Source: CAZUVM01 sp964623885 (GTDB lineage: Bacteria; Verrucomicrobiota; Verrucomicrobiia; Limisphaerales; UBA8199). From it: a stretch of 64,000 nucleotides of DNA. A program made the position numbers and the translations under genes. The notes beneath the pieces are model-generated. The model made no database searches. It saw only the letters and a program-made list of their open reading frames with translations, and was not told the origin of the DNA. Within the stretch, counting starts at the first letter, position 1. The number at the start of each line of letters is the position of its first letter. The stretch covers positions 9,001 to 73,000 of the forward strand of contig CAZUVM010000003.1 of the NCBI GenBank assembly GCA_964623885.1, read 5' to 3'. This document shows, one piece after another, positions 1-8,752 of the stretch.

Positions 1-23
1 GTGGCTCGAACGTGCGCCAATGG

Positions 24-149
24 GTGGCGCAGGCCTCCGAGCCTGCAGTATCGCCGACCTTCGAGTCGGCTGCTGTTGGGTTGCGCGCCTGCCTCAAGTG
101 TTCGCAGGCTAGAAGCCTGCGATATAGCAGGCTCGGAGGCCTGCGCTAC
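24..149. repeat. Family A palindromic repeat (REPIN-like), copy 1
   Basis: A 126 bp element whose ends are inverted copies of one another: it opens with GTGGCGCAGGCCTCCGAGCC and closes with the reverse complement of nearly the same sequence. Two further short palindromes lie inside it. Closely related full copies of 128 bp occur at 27460-27587 and 62146-62273, and a degenerate half copy at 58741-58788. Two facing REP units around a variable core is the layout of REPIN elements. No gene is supported in bases 1-211; the open frame here is just translated repeat. Confidence 0.85.
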
Positions 150-211
150 TTGCAAAGGCGAAACGTATCCAGGTTAGTTAATTGCGAAACCACGAAAGGA
201 AGCGCTAAGTG

Positions 212-481
212 TCACGGCCGCAGCCGCACGAGCGTGGCGCCCCAGCCTCCATATTCGGGATGGTCGAGGGTATAGGAAACTACTTCCGGAAGCCGCGCGA
301 GGATCGCATGGACCGTGCGCCGGAGCTGGCCTGTGCCCTTGCCATGAATAATGCGCACCTGCAGAATGCCGCGCTCGCGGCAAGCCGCCAGGTAATCAGG
401 AACGAGGTCCTTTACCTCTTTAGGTTGGAAGGTGTGCAGGTCCAGCACGCCATCGATCGGCAATTGGATTGGCTCATCCAT
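212..481 (-). CDS. Smr-domain protein
   Basis: An 89-residue protein that is essentially one Smr domain, the fold found at the C-terminus of MutS2. Two family hallmarks are visible: the DLH motif at residues 14-16 and the HGKGTG loop at 46-51. Small Smr proteins bind branched DNA or have nuclease activity on nucleic acid, but the substrate of stand-alone bacterial versions is mostly unknown. It lies 3 bp downstream of a membrane-protein gene on the same strand, so the two probably share a transcript. The downstream side is repeat DNA with no gene. The family assignment is firm; the cellular role is not. Confidence 0.85.
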   Translation of the reverse strand: MDEPIQLPIDGVLDLHTFQPKEVKDLVPDYLAACRERGILQVRIIHGKGTGQLRRTVHAILARLPEVVSYTLDHPEYGGWGATLVRLRP

Positions 482-484
482 GAA

Positions 485-1330
485 TTAGGGCGTGCTCTCC
501 GTTTTCTTTTCACCAGACTTCAACTTGTCGAAAGGGTTTACACGAGGCGGCGATGGGGCATCGGGATGACGCGGCAAAAAGAGCGGGCTGACACAGACGT
601 ACACCCAACCGAGGATGAAATGCAGCGCCGTGATTACGAGCAATACTATCGGATCGAGCGCTCCAAGACCGTAAAGAACGATGGTAGCCGACATGAGGAG
701 CGCGCCGGGCATCAGCGCCGCGCCTGAAAGACGCCAGCTTTGGGAAAGACTTAACTGGCGATTGGCAAAGAAACCAAACAGCCACGCGACCCAGCAATAG
801 ATGCTCGCCAGGATCGCCCATATCACAAACAACGCAAGGATCACTCCGCCGACAATCAAAGCCAGGAGCGGAGGCTTCCAGGCGCCCCACCAGGGAACCA
901 GCTCCGGCCGGTTGAAAGCGATCACATAGTCGCGCGGATAGGGCGCTTCGACAAAACCGAAAAGAGAAAACACCTTCACATAAGCCCGGCCGAATTCGAT
1001 TTGGACATGAGCCGGTGACCGGGCCTGACCTTCATGCTTAAGATCGATTGTGATCGCCAGGAACCGGTTTTCAGCCAGCGTTTGCGGCGAGTCGCCCTCC
1101 CACATCAGGGCGCCTCCGCGGATCTGTCCCTGTGGCGGCAGCTTATCAATAGCGGCGGCAATGATCCGGAACCAGCCGGCGTATAGCGTCCAGGCGATGG
1201 CACCGGCAGCGAGCACAGCGAAGATGAATTGCACGAGGAACAAGCGGCCGAACCTGGCGCGCGCGAAAGCGGCAGCGCCGCGCGGGGTCAGCGGCTGCCA
1301 AGCAAACGGTGGGTGCTCATCAATGCTCAT
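485..1330 (-). CDS. Multi-pass membrane protein of unknown function
   Basis: About 281 residues from the ATG at 1330, which gives MSIDEHPPFAW. The longer open frame to 1417 adds a sequence that does not look coding. After a short cytoplasmic start there is a hydrophobic helix (LFLVQFIFAVLAAGAIAWTL), then a soluble stretch of roughly 110 residues, then three or four more hydrophobic helices. The soluble stretch probably faces the periplasm. The C-terminus is charged (SGEKKTESTP). No enzymatic motif is recognised. It precedes the Smr gene by 3 bp and is divergent from the Tat-signal isomerase at 1506, leaving about 175 bp for promoters. Confidence 0.75.
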   Translation of the reverse strand: MSIDEHPPFAWQPLTPRGAAAFARARFGRLFLVQFIFAVLAAGAIAWTLYAGWFRIIAAAIDKLPPQGQIRGGALMWEGDSPQTLAENRFLAITIDLKHEGQARSPAHVQIEFGRAYVKVFSLFGFVEAPYPRDYVIAFNRPELVPWWGAWKPPLLALIVGGVILALFVIWAILASIYCWVAWLFGFFANRQLSLSQSWRLSGAALMPGALLMSATIVLYGLGALDPIVLLVITALHFILGWVYVCVSPLFLPRHPDAPSPPRVNPFDKLKSGEKKTESTP

Positions 1331-1505
1331 GGTCGGCAATTCGCGCCGGTCATCGCGCGTCCTGCTCAGAGCGATAATACCGGCTGGAGTGACACTCCGC
1401 CAGAGGGCATCAAGCACGTGGAAGTGCGAAGTTCGAAGTCTGAAGGCCGAATTGACTTTTCCAACGGGCTAAAGCTAGCCTGCCGTTCAGGAACAATCGC
1501 CTGCC

Positions 1506-2453
1506 ATGAAGAACAATGACATTCCAATAAAGTTTCCTGTTTCCCGCCGTGAATTTCTGGAGCGCATGCTGCTTGCTGCCTCTGCGACCGCAATTGGTGC
1601 CGGGAGCGGCTCATCAGTGTTCGGCGCGGGAAGTTCTGGAGCACCGCCGGTGGTGGTCTTCACTAAAGTTTATCAGGAGCTGAACCTTGGGTTCGAAGAT
1701 GCCGCGGCAGTCACGGCGGAGGCCGGCTTGAACGGGATCGATACCCCGGTGCGGCCGGGTGGTGAAATCCTTCCCGAACGAGTGGCGGATGACCTGCCGA
1801 AATACGTCGAAACGCTGAGGCGCCGCGGATTGACCCTCCCTCTACTCACCACCGCAATTACGAGCGTCACTTCCCCGCAGGCAGAAACGATTGTGCGGAC
1901 GGCAAAGAAACTTGGTGTGCAGTTTTATCGTTTGGGCTTTATCGATCGCGACAAGCAGGTGTCGGCCGAGGCGCAGGTGCGCGAGGTGCGGGCGCAGCTC
2001 AAAGATGTGGCAGCGTTGAATCGGCAGGTCGGTATCGGAGCGTTACTGCAGAACCATTCGCCGGCAGGACATGCGTATTTCGGCGGAGATTTGAACGAGC
2101 TGGCAGCGACCGTGGAAGGGTTTGATCCGGCTGAAATTGGCGTCGCTTTCGACATCGGCCACGCTTTGGTTGTCCATGGCAACGACTGGCGGCGCTGTTT
2201 CGAGCGGCTCAAGCCGCATTTCAAAATTGCCTATATCAAGGACGTAAAGCCACCCGCGCGTTGGGTGCCCTTCGGACAAGGGGATCTCGGGAGCAGCGGG
2301 TATTTCAAGTTGCTCAAAGAGCTCGGCTATCATGCGCCGGTCTCGATGCACATGGAGTATGACTGGGCAGACCACGGAAAAGCCAAGAATTGGGCGACGT
2401 TGGTGCGCGCATTGCAGGCGAGTTCGCAAGTAGTGCGCGGCTGGTTGAGTTAG
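1506..2453 (+). CDS. Tat-exported sugar phosphate isomerase/epimerase-like TIM-barrel protein
   Basis: 315 residues. The N-terminus carries a twin-arginine export signal (SRREFLERMLLAASATAIG), so it is expected to fold in the cytoplasm and be exported. The rest matches the xylose isomerase-like TIM-barrel superfamily (AP endonuclease 2 family). Conserved-looking segments include GALLQNHSP, GVAFDIGHA with metal-binding Asp and His, and the late HMEYDW. Enzymes of this group isomerise or epimerise sugars or keto sugars using a divalent metal. Exported members are common in Verrucomicrobiota and Planctomycetota, but their substrates are largely unknown. A second, distantly similar exported member lies at 55216-56124. 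Confidence 0.8.
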   Translation: MKNNDIPIKFPVSRREFLERMLLAASATAIGAGSGSSVFGAGSSGAPPVVVFTKVYQELNLGFEDAAAVTAEAGLNGIDTPVRPGGEILPERVADDLPKYVETLRRRGLTLPLLTTAITSVTSPQAETIVRTAKKLGVQFYRLGFIDRDKQVSAEAQVREVRAQLKDVAALNRQVGIGALLQNHSPAGHAYFGGDLNELAATVEGFDPAEIGVAFDIGHALVVHGNDWRRCFERLKPHFKIAYIKDVKPPARWVPFGQGDLGSSGYFKLLKELGYHAPVSMHMEYDWADHGKAKNWATLVRALQASSQVVRGWLS

Positions 2454-2475
2454 AGGGTGTTCGGAATGTTAACAC

Positions 2476-2502
2476 GCGCGAGCGGCCCTCGCTCGCAGCG
2501 GA
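2476..2502. repeat. Short palindromic repeat (gcgagcgg...cgctcgc family)
   Basis: An imperfect palindrome of the form GCGAGCGG-CCCT-CGCTCGCAG. The same unit recurs at about 31073-31096 and 47791-47816. It lies just past the isomerase stop codon, a typical place for REP-type hairpins, and could stabilise the 3' end or end transcription. Confidence 0.6.
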
Positions 2503-2596
2503 ACAAATTGTGCTCGCGCCGAAGCTGCGGCCTGAATCGGTCAAACTCCGATCCAACGACTGCATTTTTCCGAACGCGCGCGAACACCTTCCTTGC

Positions 2597-2983
2597 TTAG
2601 CCGGGCCGTGCTCCGTCACCAGCGGGAATGAGCCGCACAACCTCCTGATGCAAAGTGGCCAGTGATTCCGTCTTTCGCACAAATGCGTCAGCTCCGCACG
2701 CCTTGGCTTTCTCAAGCAACGCCTCATCTCCCCGCAGACCCGTGAACATGATCACCGGCATTCGTGGGTATTCTCTTTTGAAAAGTTCCAACAGCTTTAA
2801 ACCATTCTCGCCGCCGACATCCACGTCCAAAATGGCGAGATCGAACCGGTTTTCTTCCGCCAACTCCTGCCCCTGTCCAACGGTCATCGCCGTGCTCACC
2901 TTGAAACCTTTTTTGGTCAGGAACAATGACATTAGTTCACGAGTGGGCGCTTCGTCGTCAACAAACAGGATGTGAGAACTCAT
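2597..2983 (-). CDS. Single-domain response regulator (receiver domain)
   Basis: About 128 residues from the ATG at 2983 (MSSHILFVDDE). An in-frame start at 3004 would add seven residues. It is a complete CheY-like receiver domain: the acidic pocket DDE at residues 9-11, the phospho-acceptor Asp in ILDVDVGGENG (about residue 53), the switch Thr in MFTG and the conserved Lys in FVRK. No output domain follows, so it acts by protein contact, as CheY- and Spo0F-like proteins do. There is no kinase gene nearby, so its partner is unknown. It ends in a short loose tail (GDGARPG). Confidence 0.92.
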   Translation of the reverse strand: MSSHILFVDDEAPTRELMSLFLTKKGFKVSTAMTVGQGQELAEENRFDLAILDVDVGGENGLKLLELFKREYPRMPVIMFTGLRGDEALLEKAKACGADAFVRKTESLATLHQEVVRLIPAGDGARPG

Positions 2984-3575
2984 GCAGATGTGTGAGGTTT
3001 GCAACTTAACGTTCCGAAGTCAAATTATGACGAGTCCGGTGGCTCATCCAGGTGCTGCCCGAGGTTCGAGGACTACTCGAGACGGGCATGGATTCAGGGT
3101 GCTCTTTTCCCCAGTAGCATTGTACGGGTTTGCCTCGAATTCAACGTTAGATCCGTTCATGAGAATCATTTTGACCCCAACTTTTTTGGGTCGGAATTCT
3201 ATTCGAGGCGCAGGACGCACAGGTTCTTATCCGCACAGGCTTCCAAGCAGGCATAATGGAATAGCAAAACTAATGCCAGTACATGAAATTATCAACAAAG
3301 ACAGCTGCTTTAGCGCTGCAAATCACTTAAAAACTGCTCATTGGCGTCGATAGGTATCGTCTGAAAGCCCTTGCCGAGGGAAGATTCCAACACCCGCTCC
3401 AAAGCAGTTGGCGGCAAATGACAATTCCCGAGTAAAAGCGCGACTAGCTGAATTGATCGAAAAAGTTAATCTTCTGGGTCAATTTCATGCGAGAAGCATT
3501 CGGCTGTTTGTTCGTCGAGCCGGTGTGTGCCGAGGGCAACCAAAGGCTATCGGTGAACATAATCGATTTTTGACG
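2984..3575. other. Intergenic region without a recognised gene
   Basis: About 590 bp between the divergent receiver-domain and POT transporter genes. Several short open frames cross it, but none has a recognisable domain, ribosome binding site or signal peptide. An in-frame extension of the transporter reaches 3408 but reads as non-transporter sequence. Promoters for both flanking genes should lie here. No clear palindrome or repeat was found. Confidence 0.6.
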
Positions 3576-5078
3576 ATGCATACGGAAACTGACCGCGCCC
3601 GAGCGTCCGGGCCGCCAACCATTACAGGCAAGCACCCAGTCGGGCTCTACACGCTCTTCTTCACCGAGATGTGGGAGCGGTTCAGTTATTACGGCATGCG
3701 CGCGCTGCTGGTCCTGTTCATGGTCGAAGCCATCGGCAAGGGCGGAATGGGATTGACCGACCAGGTCGCGACGGCAATTTACGGCCTTTACACCGCCAGC
3801 GTTTATCTCGCGGCGCTGCCGGGCGGTTGGGTGGCGGACCGATTCCTGGGGGCGCAACGTGCAGTCTGGTATGGAGGAATTATCATTGCGGCCGGGCATT
3901 TCACGCTCGCTATTCCGCAAACGAGCTGTTTTTACCTCGGCTTGGTTTTGGTGGTGCTGGGCACGGGTTTGCTCAAACCCAATGTCAGCGCCATCGTCGG
4001 CGAGCTTTACCCGGAAGGCGGCGCGCGGCGCGATGCCGGTTTTACGGTCTTTTATATGGGAATCAACCTCGGCGCGGCGCTGGGGCCGATAGTCTGCAGT
4101 GCCCTGGGGGAAAAAGTAAACTGGCACTACGGATTCGCGGCGGCCGGAGTGGGCATGGTGCTCGGGTTGATTCAATACCGGCTGACTCGCAAATACCTTG
4201 GATCGGCTGGCAAGCAGGCTGGGCACCCCGAAGGCGCACGGCCAAAAGACTGGTATTTGCTTGGGTCTTTGCTCAGCGCTTTGGGCTTGGTTCTTTTGCT
4301 CGCGCTGACCGGGGCGATCAAAATCGACCCAGTCACGTTAGCTCGGGCGTCAACGCAGGTTCTGGTCGCGGTTGGGGCGATTTATTTCGCAAGTGTGTTC
4401 CTCTTTTTTCACCTGGACCACGCTGAAAAGAAACGCGTGGCGGTCATTGTGGTTCTGTTCCTGGCATCGGCGATGTTCTGGTCAGGGTTTGAGCAAGCCG
4501 GCTCTTCGCTAAACCTCTTTGCCGAGCGTTATACGCAGCGAGAGTGGATGGGCTGGATCGTCCCTGCTGGATGGTTTCAATCCCTGGGCGCTTTTTTCGT
4601 AATCACGCTTGCGCCGCTAGTGGCCATAGGTTGGCTCAAGCTGGCCCGCAAAAACTTCGTTCCGTCCGTTCCGGTGAAGTTCTCGCTGGGCCTGGTGCTG
4701 TTGGCGCTGGGATTTCTGGTAATGGCCGTTGCTTCTAAACTGGTGGCGGCCGGCAACAAAGTGTGGCCGACGTGGCTGGTCGCAACGTATTTGCTGCACT
4801 CGATAGGTGAGCTGTGTTTGAGTCCCGTCGGACTGAGCTCGGTGACGAAATTGGCTCCGCGCCGATTATTGGGCCAGATGATGGGAACCTGGTTCCTGGC
4901 GACCTCCCTGGGCAACCTCGTAGCCGGCCGGATTGCCGGTACGTTCACTGCCGAGAATGTTGCACAGATGCCGCAGGCGTACTTCCAGATTGTAATGATC
5001 GTTGGCGGAGCAGGTCTTCTGCTTCTGTTATTGGTGAAGCCAATCCAGCGGTTGATGTCTCCGCCGGCTGATGGCTGA
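3576..5078 (+). CDS. POT/PTR2-family proton-dependent oligopeptide transporter
   Basis: About 500 residues from the ATG at 3576 (MHTETDRARASG). It begins with the diagnostic PTR2 motif region FFTEMWERFSYYGMRALL, which contains the ExxERFxYYG signature of the proton-coupled di/tripeptide transporters. About 12-14 hydrophobic helices follow, with GGWVADRFLGA (the loop 2-3 motif) and GTGLLKPN. The product sits in the inner membrane and takes up short peptides with protons. It converges on the hydroxyproline operon and its last 134 bp overlap the end of the [2Fe-2S]-FAD gene on the other strand. Import of hydroxyproline-containing peptides is a reasonable guess, not shown. Confidence 0.92.
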   Translation: MHTETDRARASGPPTITGKHPVGLYTLFFTEMWERFSYYGMRALLVLFMVEAIGKGGMGLTDQVATAIYGLYTASVYLAALPGGWVADRFLGAQRAVWYGGIIIAAGHFTLAIPQTSCFYLGLVLVVLGTGLLKPNVSAIVGELYPEGGARRDAGFTVFYMGINLGAALGPIVCSALGEKVNWHYGFAAAGVGMVLGLIQYRLTRKYLGSAGKQAGHPEGARPKDWYLLGSLLSALGLVLLLALTGAIKIDPVTLARASTQVLVAVGAIYFASVFLFFHLDHAEKKRVAVIVVLFLASAMFWSGFEQAGSSLNLFAERYTQREWMGWIVPAGWFQSLGAFFVITLAPLVAIGWLKLARKNFVPSVPVKFSLGLVLLALGFLVMAVASKLVAAGNKVWPTWLVATYLLHSIGELCLSPVGLSSVTKLAPRRLLGQMMGTWFLATSLGNLVAGRIAGTFTAENVAQMPQAYFQIVMIVGGAGLLLLLLVKPIQRLMSPPADG

Positions 5079-6687
5079 TCAGGCTGCGAACCCTCGCAGG
5101 TAAAACCGGCGGCCTCACCGACTCCATCCCCCAGCCCAGAATGAACTGGGCCGCAGCGCCGCAAGTTCGTCCTTGGCAAGCGCCCATGCCGCAACGCGTC
5201 TGTAATTTCGCTTCGCGCCAATCCCCATACCGGCGCATCCGTCCAAGACTGACATCCTCGCAGCGGCATACGACCGTTTCATCGGGCGCCACATTTCTCA
5301 GTTCATTACGCAAAGCAAACGCCTTGCCCAGCTCAGAGCGGAATCGATGCCATGATTTTCTCGCGGTGAAAAGTCCTTCAGCGCGCTGGCTTTGGCCAGC
5401 CGCGGAGTACCCCGCAATTTGCCCCTCCACGAGCGCGCAGTCAGCGCCGCCAATCCCAGTGGGTTCTCCCGCACAATACACATTCGGGATGTTCGTCGTT
5501 TGCCATTGGTCCACTTGCACGAAACCCTGTTTCAATTCGCAACCCAGCGCCAGCGGCAGCTCAACGTTCGGCACCAGTCCAAAGCCGCAAGCCAAGTAAT
5601 CGCAACCTTCGGTCCAGGTTTTTCGACCATTCGTGAGCGTCACGCGTTGCACGTGTGCGTCGCCTTCCGCTGCGATTGGCCAGGTATTGCAGCGATAAGG
5701 CACGCCCCCCAAACCCAACTGTAGCCGCGCTGCTTGCGCTAGTTTCGCGGGATAGCGGCACAGGCTGACACCAAATTTCAAAAGCTGCGACCGCCTGACT
5801 TGCTCGAAAATGCCAACAACTCGCGCGCGATGCGCCCGCAACCCCGCCGCCACCGCCAGCAAAAGTGGTCCGCTGCCCGTTACGACCACGCGCTTGCCTT
5901 CAACCGGCCACCCGTGTTTAACCAAAGCTTGCAACCCACCGGGGCCGAGCACGCCCGGCAATGTCCATCCGACAAAAGGTAGGAACAACTCGCGGGCGCC
6001 GGTGGCAAGGATCAATCGCTCCCAGCCAATCCTAAGTGGCGCACCATCCTTTTCTGCCAGGAGCAACCCGGGTTCCGGCGCGGCGATGACGCATGTGCCC
6101 GATAACAGAATCCCGCCGGAATTACGAAACCGCGCAAACCATCGTCTTGGCTCCAAATCCTTCGGTTCACCAGCGTCCGTGGTTTGGCCTCGCCAGATCT
6201 GGCCACCGAGCCACGGCGTCTCGTCCACGAGCCCGACGCGCTTGCCGCTTTCGGCTGCGGCACAGGCGGCCGCCAGGCCGGCCGGGCCTGCGCCAACAAC
6301 GACAATGTCAAAGTCGGTACGATCCGCATTGGTCCATGAACTACTACATTGCGAGAGGGGTTGCTCCCTCTCCTGCACTGGAGCAGCGGGTAGGGGTGCC
6401 TTCTCTTCAACATTCGCAGAGAGGGACGCCGGGGACGGCATCCCTACCGTGCATACTTCCATTCCCTCGACGCACAAAACAGTGCAACTGCGCAGACTTG
6501 AGATGCCGTTAATGGTAACGCGGCACTCCATGCACACACCCATCCCGCAGGCCGGTCCGCGCGCTTGAGCGGAGGGCGAGCGATGAAAATCAATGATCCC
6601 GGCGCGGGCCAGAGCGGCGGCGACGACGGTGCCCGGCGGGACGCTCACTTGCCTTCCGTTCACCCGAATGTTCACGGCCTCATTCAT
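4945..6687 (-). CDS. [2Fe-2S]/FAD fusion subunit of a D-hydroxyproline (opine-type) dehydrogenase
   Basis: About 580 residues from the ATG at 6687, which overlaps the stop of the upstream DadA-type gene by 8 bp. Domain order: an N-terminal [2Fe-2S] domain (residues 1-90; GPACGMGVCMECRVTING, then RSCTVLC), a linker, an FAD/NAD-binding Rossmann domain (DIVVVGAGPAGLAAACAAAE), the pyridine-nucleotide disulfide oxidoreductase core, and a BFD-like C-terminal cysteine region (VVCRCEDVS, then RCGMGACQGRTC). It resembles HcnB/opine oxidase alpha subunits, with the small iron-sulfur subunit fused on. With the DadA-type subunit it should oxidise cis-4-hydroxy-D-proline. The linker carries a palindromic repeat in frame (6423-6447). 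The last 45 or so residues overlap the convergent transporter gene. Confidence 0.85.
   Translation of the reverse strand: MNEAVNIRVNGRQVSVPPGTVVAAALARAGIIDFHRSPSAQARGPACGMGVCMECRVTINGISSLRSCTVLCVEGMEVCTVGMPSPASLSANVEEKAPLPAAPVQEREQPLSQCSSSWTNADRTDFDIVVVGAGPAGLAAACAAAESGKRVGLVDETPWLGGQIWRGQTTDAGEPKDLEPRRWFARFRNSGGILLSGTCVIAAPEPGLLLAEKDGAPLRIGWERLILATGARELFLPFVGWTLPGVLGPGGLQALVKHGWPVEGKRVVVTGSGPLLLAVAAGLRAHRARVVGIFEQVRRSQLLKFGVSLCRYPAKLAQAARLQLGLGGVPYRCNTWPIAAEGDAHVQRVTLTNGRKTWTEGCDYLACGFGLVPNVELPLALGCELKQGFVQVDQWQTTNIPNVYCAGEPTGIGGADCALVEGQIAGYSAAGQSQRAEGLFTARKSWHRFRSELGKAFALRNELRNVAPDETVVCRCEDVSLGRMRRYGDWREAKLQTRCGMGACQGRTCGAAAQFILGWGMESVRPPVLPARVRSLISHQPAETSTAGLASPITEAEDLLRQRSLQSGSTPAASVQHSRQ
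6423..6447. repeat. Family B palindromic repeat inside a coding linker
   Basis: On the minus strand this reads GTAGGGATGCCGT-CC-CCGGCGTCCC, an imperfect palindrome. It is translated as VGMPSPAS in the linker between the [2Fe-2S] and FAD domains. The same family is perfect at 20458-20479 (translated VGTPSTAS) and occurs between genes at 31101-31124. Confidence 0.7.
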
Positions 6688-7822
6688 GATTCGATGAGAT
6701 CGTCCGGCCGTCAACAAATCGCGCCGGTGAATAAGGCGCGTTGGGAATTTCGCTTGTCCGGTTCAGGAGTTGGTCGACCAGCAGCCGGCCGGTGGTGAGG
6801 GAAGTCGTAATTCCCAAACCCTCGTGCCCCGTCGCCAGCCAAATACGGGGCGCAGCCACACTGGGCCCTATTATCGGAAGCTTGTCAGGCGTAGCTGCCC
6901 TATGCCCGGTCCAGATCCGCAAGGCAGACAGCTTTCCCAGTGCCGGCAGGTATTCAAAACCGCGCAGCAACATGCGTTGCAGTATCGGCTGATCGACTGC
7001 CGTGCTGTCCGCCTCGAACTGCCGCGAAGATCCGATCAGCATCTGCCCGGTTTTGCGCGGCTGGATGTTGAAAGCGACCGAATCGCGGCTGAAAGAATGG
7101 GCGCTCTTCAAATAACCCAATTCGACAATCTGGTGATGCACAAAACCCGGGTGCCGATCGGTGATCACCAGGTGGCCCTTGCGTTTGCGCACCGGCAAGC
7201 CCGGTGTCAAATCCGGTGACCATGGACCTGTGGCGTTAACCGAAATGCCGGCGGAGATTTTCGAACGGTCCGCAAGTTCGACGCCGCCCTCAGGCAGCAA
7301 CGCGCGCACGGCAGTTTTTGTCCGTACTGAAGCTCCTTCGCGTTCGGCTTGTTCGAGCAGAAAGCGCGCGGCGCAAGGCGGATAAAGCACTGCATCGTCG
7401 ATAACTCGCAAACCGCCGGCCAGGCCGGGGCGCAATTGAGGTTCGATTTGAGCCACCTCCCGCCCGTCCAGCACTTGAACCTTTACGCCCTGGCTTGCGT
7501 ATCTTTTCTCCTTTCGGCGCACCTCGAGCATTTCCTCCTCATCGGCGGCCACCCACAACGTTCCACAAGCGTCATATTCGACATCGGCCGGCAATTCACT
7601 CTGCAGTTGGCGCCAAAGTGTTCGCGAATGATTCGTGAGCGCGAACTGTGCTTCGGAATCATCCATGACCACAATGTGGCCCATGCCGGCGCCGGTCGTG
7701 CCGGCGCCAATCGGCCCACGGTCCAGGACCAGAGTTTTTAAACCATTGCGAGCGCACTCGACGGCACAGGCGGCTCCCACGATGCCCGCTCCCACCACGA
7801 TCACGTCGAACGTCTCGCTCAT
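6680..7822 (-). CDS. DadA-type FAD-dependent oxidoreductase, D-hydroxyproline dehydrogenase beta-like subunit
   Basis: 380 residues. The N-terminus has the FAD-binding GxGxxG fingerprint (VIVVGAGIVGAACAVECA), followed by the glycine/D-amino acid oxidase fold. Near the C-terminus is the second FAD contact region (LATGHEGLGITTSLTTGRLL). Members oxidise D-amino acids, sarcosine, glycine or proline derivatives and pass electrons to a partner or the respiratory chain. The start overlaps the stop of the hydroxyproline epimerase by 4 bp (ATGA), and the stop overlaps the start of the [2Fe-2S]-FAD gene. The context therefore makes cis-4-hydroxy-D-proline the likely substrate, giving 1-pyrroline-4-hydroxy-2-carboxylate. 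The family is certain; the substrate is inferred from the neighbours. Confidence 0.88.
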   Translation of the reverse strand: MSETFDVIVVGAGIVGAACAVECARNGLKTLVLDRGPIGAGTTGAGMGHIVVMDDSEAQFALTNHSRTLWRQLQSELPADVEYDACGTLWVAADEEEMLEVRRKEKRYASQGVKVQVLDGREVAQIEPQLRPGLAGGLRVIDDAVLYPPCAARFLLEQAEREGASVRTKTAVRALLPEGGVELADRSKISAGISVNATGPWSPDLTPGLPVRKRKGHLVITDRHPGFVHHQIVELGYLKSAHSFSRDSVAFNIQPRKTGQMLIGSSRQFEADSTAVDQPILQRMLLRGFEYLPALGKLSALRIWTGHRAATPDKLPIIGPSVAAPRIWLATGHEGLGITTSLTTGRLLVDQLLNRTSEIPNAPYSPARFVDGRTISSNHE

Positions 7823-8751
7823 GAACGGATGCCCCAGCAGAAGGGATCGCGTTCATCCAATAGCAAGGTGGCTTCGGAGTTAACAAACGCCTGCCCGGTG
7901 ATGATCGGGACAACTTTCCCGGCGGCTTGGTCCAGCCAGCGGTATTGGCCGACAAACGTAGAACCGATGATGCTTTCCTGCACCCACCGGTCACCTTCGG
8001 CCAACTTGCCGTCCGCCGCCAGGCAGGCGAGCTTGGCGCTGGTCCCTGTCCCGCAAGGCGAGCGGTCGTAAGCTTTCCCGGGACACTGCACGAAGTTGCG
8101 CGCGTGAGCGCCTGCGCCCACGCCCGGCCCAAAAAGTTCTACGTGATCCACTTCCGGGAAGCCTTGCGAGTTCACTGCCTGGCGAATCTTCCAACTGATA
8201 TCCGTCAACTGCTCGACATTCGTTATCGAGAGATCATAGCCGTCCTTTTCTGCGAGAAAAAACCAGTTGCCGCCCCAGGCAACGTCACCCGTGATGGCGC
8301 CCAATCCGGGAACCTGTGCCGTGACCTGCTTCTGCTTTCGCCAACTGGGAACATTGGTGACCGACACCTCGCCGTTCGTCTGCAGCGTGGTCGTGACCAC
8401 CCCAACCGGTGTTTCGAGTCGATGCTCTCCCGGTTGTATGCGGCCGGAATGTGCAAGGGTCGTGATGACACCAATCGTGCCGTGGCCGCACATGCCAAGA
8501 TAGCCGACATTGTTGAAGAAAACGACGCCGGCGACGCACGAGGCATCTTGCGGTTCAACGAGCAGGGCGCCTACAACCACATCCGAGCCGCGCGGTTCGT
8601 TCACGATGGCCGAGCGGAAGGCATCGTGACGTTCGCGAAACATTTGGAGTTTGTCGGCCGCGCTCCCGCGGCCAAGGTCAGGCCCGCCACGAATGACGAC
8701 CCTCGTCGGCTCACCGGCCGTGTGAGAATCGATAATGTAAATTCGTTTCAT
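7819..8751 (-). CDS. 4-hydroxyproline 2-epimerase (proline racemase family)
   Basis: 310 residues from the ATG at 8751 (MKRIYIIDSHTAGEPTRVV). A longer open frame to 8808 overlaps the upstream gene and is rejected. The two-base mechanism is visible: Cys88 in MCGHGTIG and Cys233 in DRSPCGTGTSA. Cysteines at both sites mark epimerases and racemases; the related dehydratases have Ser/Thr instead. The enzyme converts trans-4-hydroxy-L-proline to cis-4-hydroxy-D-proline, the first step of the bacterial hydroxyproline pathway. It starts 1 bp after the stop codon of the DapA-type gene and overlaps the dehydrogenase gene by 4 bp, so it is in the same operon. Proline racemase is less likely given the neighbours. 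Confidence 0.92.
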   Translation of the reverse strand: MKRIYIIDSHTAGEPTRVVIRGGPDLGRGSAADKLQMFRERHDAFRSAIVNEPRGSDVVVGALLVEPQDASCVAGVVFFNNVGYLGMCGHGTIGVITTLAHSGRIQPGEHRLETPVGVVTTTLQTNGEVSVTNVPSWRKQKQVTAQVPGLGAITGDVAWGGNWFFLAEKDGYDLSITNVEQLTDISWKIRQAVNSQGFPEVDHVELFGPGVGAGAHARNFVQCPGKAYDRSPCGTGTSAKLACLAADGKLAEGDRWVQESIIGSTFVGQYRWLDQAAGKVVPIITGQAFVNSEATLLLDERDPFCWGIRS

Positions 8752-8752
8752 G

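Noticed and set aside
12..275. Open reading frame of 87 codons at the left edge
   Set aside because: It is translated family A repeat (VAQASEPAVSP...) with no domain or ribosome binding site, and the same sequence occurs between genes elsewhere.
2982..3353. Small open frames in the 590 bp spacer upstream of the POT transporter
   Set aside because: No recognisable motif, signal peptide or ribosome binding site; composition looks random.
3444..4226. Antisense open frame of 260 codons in the POT transporter
   Set aside because: The sense strand has the PTR2 signature and membrane helices; the antisense product looks random.
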